Assembly (NCBI RefSeq): GCF_040869045.1
Contig: NC_090320.1
Location: forward strand, 244,900,978-244,964,977
Direction: 5' to 3'
From: Eurosta solidaginis
Lineage: Eukaryota; Arthropoda; Insecta; Diptera; Tephritidae
Length of the DNA stretch: 64,000 bases
Made by a program: the position numbers and the translations under genes. Positions 57,521 to 64,000 of this stretch are shown here, one piece after another. Position 1 is the stretch's first letter. Each line of letters starts with the position of its first letter. The notes below the pieces were generated by a model. That model saw nothing but the letters and a program-made list of their open reading frames with translations. It was not told the origin of the DNA and did no database searches.

Positions 57521-58348
57521 GGGGCCTACTCTGTATTGCGATGCGAAAGGCAGTGCGATGCGAAAATAAATTGCGATGCGAAAGGTAATTGGAACTCTGT
57601 AGCGCTATCGCATCGCTAACAATGTCGCTTTTTTATTTTTCGCTAATTTTTTGCTTGAGTATGCATCACTGACCAAACTCAAAGAAAGAGAACAAAAGAA
57701 ACAAGGCGATTACAATTTCGGCAAACGATTAATTTTTGTTGAACAAATTAAAAAAAGGATTCTGTAGCATTATGGCACGATTTAAATGAAGAAAGGATTG
57801 ATTTAAATGAAGAAATCCTCCCAGTTCAGAAATTGAACTGGAAGAAGTGAACGTGATAAATACAGAAAACGTGGAAAATAATAGAATGGGAAATATTGCT
57901 AGTTGTATCAGAGAACAAATAAAAAATGACATGATTTCAAATAGAAATGCTTTATAAAAAAGTGGTTTCGATTTAATTGTTATTTATTTATGTATTTTAA
58001 GTCCACTAGGATTACAAATTGTTGCTTTTGTGTTTGTTTTGTTTTTTGAGTTGTCCTATATATTTTTAAATGAATATAAAGATATATTTATAAAATCATC
58101 AATTAATACTTACATTGTTGAACAATGCGAATGCCTATTACTTGTAGCAAGAAAAATGCGAAAATGAATGCTGTTTGACATTCGCTTTCGCTTTACAGAG
58201 TGCCGGCAATGCGAAAAGGGAGAAAAATTGCGAATGGGCAAAATGTGAATGCGAAAGTCAAAATACACATGCGAATGTCAAGATACAGAGTACCGATTTT
58301 GCGATTCCGCGTATTTTTTCCTTCGCATCGCATTACAGAGTAGGCCCC
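57521..58348. mobile_element. 828-bp TIR element inserted in gypsy pol
   Basis: The ends are GGGGCCTACTCTGTATTGCG (57521) and its inverted partner reading GGGGCCTACTCTGTAATGCG on the minus strand from 58348. CAG is duplicated outside (57518-57520 and 58349-58351). Removing it rejoins codons LKP|AFIANPDC of pol. Inside are repeated tgcgatgcgaaa motifs near both ends. A short frame near 57836-57956 (ELEEVNVINTENVENNRMGN, then SCIREQIKNDM) faintly recalls the C-terminus of PIF/Harbinger nucleases, and the 3-bp duplication would fit that. Superfamily otherwise unproven. Confidence 0.7.
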
Positions 58349-58480
58349 CAGCATTCATAGCAAATCCCGACTGTACGGAATCGACTGTCACGCAAAATAC
58401 AGAGGAACAGTCTAAACATACTTCGATGAAACATACTCGCAGTGGTAGACACGTTAGCATACCACATCGATTCCGGTAGT
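58349..58480 (+). pseudogene. Displaced C-terminus of gypsy pol
   Basis: AFIANPDCTESTVTQNTEEQ then a Ser/Thr/His-rich end GRHVSIPHRFR and stop at about 58478-58480. It follows directly from SIDRLKP before the inserted TIR element. The final GRHVxxPxRF motif is typical of the end of integrase-encoding frames in this group. Confidence 0.8.
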
Positions 58481-58483
58481 TTC

Positions 58484-58500
58484 ATCTAGCGGGGGAGTAC
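58484..58500 (+). promoter_or_regulatory. Polypurine tract before the 3' LTR
   Basis: The sequence tctagcgggggagtac immediately precedes TGTGGCACCC, the LTR start. This is the expected position and composition for plus-strand priming. Confidence 0.65.
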
Positions 58501-58776
58501 TGTGGCACCCTGCACTATTCCATCTTCATACATACTAGCTTTTACTACATATGTTCTATTTTGTACACCTGTAGTTGTTATTCATTTTCTCTATACCATT
58601 CTTTTTGCAATACTTACTGGCTAACAAGTGCGCTCTTATACGATAGCGAAATAAAAAATCTTCAACATAGTTTTTAGTTACAATAGTTAATAAAATATCA
58701 ATATTTATTAACCACGGTTTATTCACTTATAATTAAATAGTCGTTCTCGTAACTGGAAGCAATTTGGGGGGTTTAA
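58501..58776 (+). repeat. 3' LTR of the gypsy element
   Basis: Begins TGTGGCACCCTGCACTATTC. It contains AATAAAA and AATAAAATATC near 58645-58700. The right end is not certain (near 'ctcgtaactgg') because the partner LTR is missing. Confidence 0.6.
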
Positions 58777-58792
58777 AATCAATAAAACCAAC

Positions 58793-59925
58793 CAAATATA
58801 TTTTGCGTCAATAAACCAATCCAATTACCATGTTTCATCCCTTTTTTCATATTTGGTATAGAATTATGACTTTTTTCATTTTTCGAAATTTTGGATATCG
58901 AAAAAGTGGTCGGATTTCGGCCATTTTTTATACCAAGATAAGGTGAGTTCAGATCAGTAAATGAACTAAGTTTAGTAAAGATATATCGATTTTTGCTCAA
59001 GTTATCGTGTTAACGGCCAAGAGGAAGGACAGACGGTCGACTGTGTATAAAAACCGGGCGTGGCTTCAACCGATTTCGCCCATTTTCACAGAAAACAGTT
59101 ACCGGCATAGAAGCTATGCACTTACCAAACTTTACAAGGATTGGTAAATTTTTGTTCGACTTATGGCATTAAAAGTATTCTAGACAATTTAAATGAAAAT
59201 GGACGGGGCCATGCCCTTTTTGAAATTTTCTTTTATTTTTGTGTTTTGTTGCACCATATCATTACTGGAGTTGAATGTTGACATAATTTACTGACATACA
59301 TACATATATACTGTAAAGATATTAAATTTTTTGTTAAAATTTACTTTTAAAAATTGTTCATCAATCGATGTTGCTAATTTTTATTTAGAGCACATATAAT
59401 AATAGGTGTAATGTTTCCTGCCAAATTTCATGATATCCTCAACGACTGCCAAATTACAGCTTGCAAAACTTTTAAATTACCTTCTTTTAAAAGTGGGCGG
59501 TGCCACGCCCATTGTCCAAAATTTTACTAATTTTCTATTCTGCGTCATAAGGTCAACCCACCTACAAAGTTCCATCGCCTTATCCGTCTTTGGTAATGAA
59601 TTATCGCGCTTTTTCGGTTTTCGAAATTTTCGATATCGAAAAAGTGGGCATGGTTATAGTCCGTTTTCGTTCATTTTAAATAGCGATCTGTGATGAGTGC
59701 CCAGAAACTTATATACCAAATTTCATTAAGATACCTAAAAATTTACTCAAGTTATCGTGTTTACGGACGGACGGACATGGCTAAATGAATTTCTCTTTTC
59801 GCCCAGATAATTTTGATATATAGAAGTCGAATCTCGATTAGTTTATGCCGTTACGGATTACCGTTATGCGAACAAAATTAATATACTCTGTGGGCTCAGG
59901 TCAGCTGAGTATAAAAAAGTCCAAC
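58793..59925 (+). repeat. Dispersed hairpin-ended repeat, right half
   Basis: Continues the repeat interrupted at 54418. It includes 'tttcgaaattttggatatcgaaaaag', 'gattgcccattttcac'-type phrases also found at 6325-6480 (inverted), and a terminal ATATACTCTGTGGGCTCAGG then CAGCTGAGTATAAAAAAG. Open frames such as 59430-59693 lie wholly inside it and are not genes. Confidence 0.6.
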
Positions 59926-60054
59926 AGTTACTTTATTTGTACTCTCGTTTCTATACGCATAGAATTAAATATTTATATCAATGACAGGTAAAGAAAGTTT
60001 TGTATAACGGTAGGTATATATAAAGTGGGTAGGTTTTAGCGAAATTCTTCACCA

Positions 60055-60292
60055 CTCTCTGTTTACTTCTATAATGGTTTTTGTTGATTTCCCTATTTTC
60101 AATACTGTTGCTTTCATCAGAGCCCAATATCGCTCAACTGGCAGCAACTAAGGTCTTTTGGGTGGACTCAAGTTTTTGCTAACATAAAGCATTTTGGTAT
60201 CTTCAAACCAAGTTTGGCTGACACCGGCGTTATGTGCTGGAGCCAAATCATACAAAAATCTAGTTGGACCATTATGACGACAACAACAACGA
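60055..60292 (-). pseudogene. Tc1-like transposase C-terminal remnant
   Basis: On the minus strand RFLYDLAPAHNAGVSQTWFE corresponds to the (Q)D-NAPAH-x(4)-WF block that holds the second catalytic aspartate of Tc1 transposases. After a TAG comes LLPVERYWALMKATVLKIGK, matching the NPxExxWxxxK block with the last catalytic acidic residue. The N-terminal two thirds are absent. It abuts the LINE remnant to its right. Dead fragment. Confidence 0.65.
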
Positions 60293-60297
60293 CGTAG

Positions 60298-60610
60298 GAA
60301 TAGACAGATAGATTGTTGTGAGGTTATGTACTTTGTCCCCATTGTCTTCACAGCATACAGCATCTCGTCCAAACCGAGTACTCTGAGGAAATCTAGAATG
60401 GTGTTCGGCCTCAGAGGGTGTGTGTGTTTGCTTTCTAAGTTTAGCGATTCAATGATCCTTAGCCTTCTTCTCGCGTCTGCATCGCATTCCAGCAGGATAT
60501 GGTCTGCAGTCTCATCCTCTCGGGCAGAAGCTACCAGATATCTAATATACAGCTTGTGCATGTGGGGCTCTTTAGTCTTCAGTGACCTGTGAGTATGCCT
60601 GTTAAAATTC
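60298..60610 (-). pseudogene. LINE C-terminal fragment (I/LOA/R1-like)
   Basis: HTHRSLKTKEPHMHKLYIRY then EDETADHILLECDADARRRL and RPNTILDFLRVLGLDEML match the C-terminal end of RNase H-type LINEs, where a Cys/His cluster is followed by ExHxLxxCxxxxxxR. The first two cysteines are lost. A tail with GTTGTTGTTGTC on the minus strand follows at about 60285-60300, after which the Tc1 remnant begins. Confidence 0.6.
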
Positions 60611-60898
60611 TAGAACGACGTATGAAGGGCAGAAAACGTCTTTGAAGACACTCTTTACGTAAATTTCTGTGTCGAGGGTTCTCTCTGAAATAACGGGCCT
60701 AAATTATACCCGCAGTCACAAACAACTTTTAAACTCAGAACCTGTCAGCCAAGCTTTACTTTCTGCATGAGTTTTTTCCGAATTTGGAATATTTTTCAGA
60801 CAGCAAGCAGTATAATGGGTATCTGGCAACGTTATTGGGTCCATTTTCAACTACTTATTGTCGTCCATAATCACCCAAGGAATTTTGTTTGACAATTT

Positions 60899-61046
60899 GG
60901 TTGTTGTTGTTGTTGTAGCGATAAGGTTGCTCCCCGAAGGCTTTGGGGAGTGTTAGCGATGTGATGGTCCTTTGCCGGATACAGATCCGGTACGCTCCGG
61001 TACCACAGCACCATTAAGGTGCTGGCCCTCGGGGACTTAGGCAAAG
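60899..61046 (-). repeat. (CAA)n-tailed retroelement copy, 148 bp
   Basis: On the minus strand the 3' end reads CTTATCGCTACAACAACAAC then more CAA, and the copy is 5'-truncated. The body (plus strand) has gctccccgaaggctttgggg, cctttgccggatacagatcc and caccattaaggtgctggccc, shared with the copies at 61273, 61751 and 62062. Confidence 0.8.
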
Positions 61047-61272
61047 ATTTCATAAATGCCTGGAAATATAGTAAAAGTAAAGACTCTAACTTAATCTCAT
61101 CAATAGAGTTTCGCTAAGGCTAAGAAGGCTAAGGCTCTTTGGAAGATCGACTGTTACTAATCTGGGCTGAAGTCATACTTGGCGAATCGAAGTTGTACTG
61201 TTTTGGTGAACGACGAAGAATATTGGTGGACCTCCCTCTTTATTAGGGATATTTCTCAACTACTCTTAGTTA
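61047..61272. other. Short unassigned segment
   Basis: Probably LINE-derived sequence between two retro-copies. Nothing definite is seen. Confidence 0.3.
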
Positions 61273-61646
61273 TTGTTATTGTTGTTGTTGTTGTAGCGAT
61301 AAGGTTGCTCCCCGAAGGCTTTGGGGAGTGTTATCGATGTGATGGTCCTTTGCCGGATACAGATCCGGTAACACAGCACCATTAAGGTGCTAGCCCTTAA
61401 TGGGGGAATCGGGAACGATTTATATAGCCAAATTAAACCCTCAAGCCATTCCTCCCTCCCCACCCCAAGTTCCATGAGGAGCTTGTGGTCGCCAGAGTCT
61501 CGTCTGTTAGTGAAACAGGATTCGCCGCGGATAGGTGAGGTTGACAATTGGGTTTGGAGAAGCTGTATATGGCGCTGGAAACCTGAAGGGTTGCGCTACA
61601 CAGCCCCTTTAATCTGGTATTTTAGTCGCGTCTTACTACAGGCATA
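61273..61646 (-). repeat. (CAA)n-tailed retroelement copy, 374 bp
   Basis: Longest copy in the window. On the plus strand it runs from (GTT)n-GTAGCGATAAGG to gtcgccagagtctcg, gaggttgacaattggg and gtattttagtcgcgtcttac. The fixed end is the GTT end and the other end varies between copies, so the RNA strand is minus with 5' truncation. Confidence 0.8.
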
Positions 61647-61750
61647 ATGGTGGTCAAACCGATTCTGCTCTATGGGGTACTGGTCTGGTGGAAAGCACTG
61701 GACACGGCGAGCATCTCCAAAATTTTAGTGTCAGTGCAACAGACGGCGCT
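61647..61750 (+). pseudogene. LINE A reverse transcriptase C-terminal fragment
   Basis: MVVKPILLYGVLVWWKALDT and SISKILVSVQQTAL match the RT thumb of I/LOA/R1-type LINEs (P-I-L-x-YG-x-x-VWW-x-AL). The coding resumes at 61960 (IGISGALRTTPTLALN) after a retro-copy inserted at 61751. Confidence 0.75.
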
Positions 61751-61959
61751 GTTGTTGTTGTTGCAGCGATTAGGTTACTCCCCGAAGGCTTTGGGGAGTG
61801 TTATCGATGTGATGGTCCTTTGTCGGATACAGATCCGATACGCTCCGGTAACACAGCACCATTAAGGTGCTGGCCCGACCATCTCGGGAACGATTTATAT
61901 GGCCACATTGAACCTTCAGGCCATCCTTCCCTCCCCACCCCAAGTTCCATGAGGAGCTG
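61751..61959 (-). repeat. (CAA)n-tailed retroelement copy, inserted in LINE A
   Basis: About 209 bp from gttgttgttgttgcagcgat to caagttccatgaggagctg. GCTG occurs at both junctions (61747-61750 and 61956-61959). Removing it restores ACGGCGCTG|ATTGGTATC = TAL|IGI of LINE A. Confidence 0.75.
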
Positions 61960-62061
61960 ATTGGTATCAGTGGCGCTCTGAGAACAACACCTACCTTGGC
62001 ACTGAATGTCATGCTGAACACACATCCAGTAGATATTGCGGGAAAGGCAGCCGCGGCCCGG
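61960..62061 (+). pseudogene. LINE A linker between RT and RNase H
   Basis: IGISGALRTTPTLALNVMLN then THPVDIAGKAAAAR, the block that precedes RNase H in I/LOA-type LINEs. Interrupted at gcggcccgg. Confidence 0.75.
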
Positions 62062-62187
62062 TTGTTGTTGTTGTTGTTGTAGCGATAAGGGGAGTTTTAT
62101 CGATGTGATGGTCCTTTGCCAGATACAAATCCGGTACGCTCCGGTACCATAGCACCATTAAGGTGCTAGCCCGACCATCTCGGGAAC
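62062..62187 (-). repeat. (CAA)n-tailed retroelement copy, 126 bp
   Basis: Strongly truncated copy. On the plus strand it runs from ttgttgttg…tagcgataagg to ccatctcgggaac and lacks the clampt 'ggttgctccccgaaggctttg' block by internal deletion. GGCCCGG lies just outside both ends. Confidence 0.75.
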
Positions 62188-62198
62188 GACCGGCCCGG

Positions 62199-62943
62199 TT
62201 GTTGTTGTTGTTGTTGTAGCAGTGCTTCGCCCCACCTAACAGACGCGACCGATCACAAACTGTCATCAATATCCTCTAACGGGAGCCCAAGGAAACTTGC
62301 TGTTTCAACAGGGGTGGACCATAGGGAAAGGGGTGTTAGAGGCGTTGGTTCCACATTACAATTAAAGAGATGGTTGGTGTCATGTGGGGACACATTGCAA
62401 GCGGGGCATACATTTTGTATGTCGGGGTTGATTCTGGATAGGTAAGAGTTTAACCTGTTACAGTATCCAGAACGAAGTTGAGCCAGAGTGACACGCGTTT
62501 CCCTGGGGAGTATGCGTTCCTCTTCCGCAAGTTTTGGATACTTTACTTTGAGTACTGGGTTCACCGGGCAATTCCCGGCATAAAGGTCCGACGCCTGTTT
62601 GTGGAGTTCACCAAGGACCTGCTTGTGTTTTTTCGCTTCATACGGCTGTGTTCTCAGATGCCGTATTTCCTCAAAATGCTTACGGAGATGACTCCTTAAG
62701 CCCCTAGGCGGTGCTGGCTCGTTAATCAGATGTCTGTTGGGATGCCCAGGTTTCTGGGTATTCAACAGGAACTGTTTGGTCAGCATCTCGTTTCTTTCCC
62801 TGATGGGGAGTATTCTCGCCTCATTATGTATATGGTGTTCTGGGGACTTAAGAAGACAGCCCGTGGCAATTCTGAGAGCAGTATTTTGGCAGGCCTGTAG
62901 CTTCTTCCATTGGGTAATTTTTAGGCTTGGCGACCATATGGGT
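62199..62943 (-). mobile_element. LINE B, 5'-truncated copy with 11-bp target duplication
   Basis: Flanked by GACCGGCCCGG at 62188-62198 and 62944-62954. On the minus strand it holds the C-terminal part of ORF2, a short 3' UTR and the tail GGGGCGAAGCACTGCTACAA then CAA repeats. The 5' end is cut in the RT thumb region, as is usual for incomplete target-primed reverse transcription. Confidence 0.85.
62253..62943 (-). pseudogene. LINE B ORF2 C-terminal part
   Basis: Open to the natural stop: PIWSPSLKITQWKKLQACQN (RT thumb), a long basic linker (PPRGLRSHLRKHFEEIRHLR), then RETRVTLAQLRSGYCNRLNS. A Cys/His cluster, CPACNVSPHDTNHLFNC, follows, and the end SFLGLPLEDIDDSL. The layout is that of Jockey-group and related LINEs whose last domain is a CCHC cluster. 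The open frame continues rightwards beyond 62943 only by chance, into antisense LINE A sequence. Confidence 0.8.
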
Positions 62944-62954
62944 GACCGGCCCGG

Positions 62955-63690
62955 TCGTTGGTCAGGGTTCGTGATATGGGTTATATGCTTTCTGATTTCC
63001 GACACTTTAGACTTCTTACTATTTTCGACTTTATCCCGGACAGGACGGACTATTGCAGGCCGATGACCGCTCCCTATGCAACCTTCACCCCAGTCATTCC
63101 CCCGAGGGAGGAGTGGGGAAGAGGAATTATCTGGGGCATGGGACCGGTTAACTTGTTCACGGATGGGTCGAAGTTGGACGGAAAGGTTGGTGCGGGGGTC
63201 TTTTGTCAAGAGCTAAATGTAAGCCGCAAGTTTAAGTTGGCTGATCACTGCAGTGTATTCCAAGCGGAAGTTGCTGCGATTAAGGATGCGGTGGACGAAA
63301 AGCTACCCAGTGCTACTACCGTTATGGAATTTAACATCTACTCTGATAGCCAAGCGGCTATAAAGGCCTTGAGCTCAATTACAGTGTGATCGAGGGCGGT
63401 CTGGGAGTGCCTGACCTCACTTCCGGTTGCATCGAATTATTTTACAATTAAGATTATCTGGGTATCGGGCCATAGTGATATTCCGGGTAACTGTCAAGCG
63501 GATCTCTTAGCCCGATTCGGTACAACTTAACCGAATGAAGATGGCTGTAGGGATTTCGGTATTCCGCTAGCCACCTGTGGATTGCTCTTCCATAGCTAGG
63601 CCTCGAGTCAGCTCAGCAAACGTTGGGCGGACACTACATCTTGCAGGGTAGCAAAATCTTTCTGGCCGAAAGTGGATGGCAGGTCTGCTG
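62955..63690 (+). pseudogene. LINE A RNase H and C-terminal region
   Basis: After the interrupted AAAAR the frame reads SLVRVRDMGYMLSDFRHFRL. RNase H follows: VNLFTDGSKLDGKVGAGVFC (first D), FQAEVAAIKDAV (E), FNIYSDSQAAIKAL (D). A TGA at about 63387-63389 intervenes, then VWECLTSLPVASN and VSGHSDIPGNCQADLLARFG (last acidic residue). C-terminal words LSKRWADTTSCRVAKSFWPK close the fragment. This is the domain order of I/LOA/R1-type LINEs. Stops at 63387 and after FGTT make it a pseudogene. Confidence 0.8.
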
Positions 63691-64000
63691 TTGTTGTTGT
63701 TGTTGTTGTAGCAATGCTCGCCCCACCTAATAGCCGCGACCGATCACAAATTGTCATCAATATCCTCTAACGGGAGTCCAAGGAAACATGCCGTTTCAAC
63801 AGGGGTGGACCATAAGGAAAGGGGTGTTAGAGGCGATGGTTCCACATTACAATTAAAGAGATGGTTGGTGTCATGTGGGGACACATTGCAAGCAGGGCAT
63901 ACATTTTGTATGTCGGGGTTGATTCTGGATAGGTAAGAGTTTAACCTGTTACAATATCCAGAACGAAGTTGAGCAAGAGTGACACGCGTTTCCCTGGGGA
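63691..64000 (-). mobile_element. Second LINE B copy, 3' end, runs off the window
   Basis: Nearly identical to 62199-62510: (GTT)n-GTAGCAATGC, then the C-terminal codons for LEDIDD, HDTNHLFNC and SYLSRINPD on the minus strand. It interrupts LINE A directly after WPKVDGRSA. The 5' end lies beyond 64000. Confidence 0.85.

Larger units (their letters stand above)
54419..58792 (+). mobile_element. Ty3/gypsy element (CsRn1-like), 5'-truncated
   Basis: Protease, RT, RNase H and integrase are present, with a 3' LTR from 58501. There is no 5' LTR and no gag. The left end lies within a dispersed repeat that resumes on the right. An 828-bp TIR element interrupts the last part of pol. RT and integrase motifs resemble the CsRn1 group of insect Ty3/gypsy elements, judged from memory. 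Confidence 0.8.

Noticed and set aside
62253..63209. 318-residue minus-strand frame taken as one gene
   Set aside because: Only 62253-62943 is LINE B. The rest is antisense of LINE A's linker and RNase H, joined by chance across the 11-bp duplication.

Overview
The window is eukaryotic nuclear DNA and almost entirely transposable-element and satellite sequence. GT-AG introns with short exons, an AT-rich background, and Copia, BEL-Pao, Ty3/gypsy, Penelope, Tc1/mariner and several non-LTR families point to an insect. The abundant (CAA)n-tailed retroelements at the right end look, from memory, like those of true fruit flies (Tephritidae). That placement is inference. Only one host gene piece can be supported: two or three spliced exons of an unrecognised acidic protein on the minus strand between 7173 and 8435.

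Layout. 1-7 kb: AT-rich DNA with a Tc1-like terminal-inverted-repeat (TIR) element carrying a second TIR element inside it, a decayed Penelope-like element (GIY-YIG domain still legible) and a dispersed hairpin-ended repeat. 7.2-8.4 kb: the host exons. 8.7-10 kb: a T-rich tract and a 424-bp tandem duplication of a tRNA-like repeat. 10.0-25.4 kb: the most unusual part, three head-to-tail copies (5.9, 5.4 and 4.0 kb) of a composite element. Each has a conserved GC-rich head, a large internal array of about 89-bp minisatellite units, a conserved 0.8-kb tail and a terminal 8-bp microsatellite. 25.5-29.6 kb: a decayed Copia element. 29.8-31.3 kb: a TIR element with a tRNA-like segment. 33.0-34.2 kb: a gypsy solo LTR and a small TIR element.

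34.9-50.2 kb is a three-level nest. A CR1/Jockey-group LINE on the plus strand (LINE X) is split by an 11.2-kb BEL-Pao element on the minus strand with a 5-bp duplication CTATA. The BEL integrase region is in turn split by a 4.8-kb LINE (LINE Y, minus strand) with a 5-bp duplication CGTCC; both LINE Y reading frames are open. 51-60 kb: copies of the hairpin-ended repeat, one of them split by a 5'-truncated Ty3/gypsy element whose pol is itself interrupted by an 828-bp GGGGCC-ended TIR element. 60-64 kb: a LINE graveyard. A LINE with an RNase H domain (LINE A, plus strand) is interrupted repeatedly by 5'-truncated, (CAA)n-tailed minus-strand retroelements, including two copies of LINE B, and a LINE C-terminus abuts a Tc1 transposase remnant.

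There is no operon-like cooperation between genes. The biology is the relative order of insertions, which target-site duplications and interrupted reading frames allow to be read directly.
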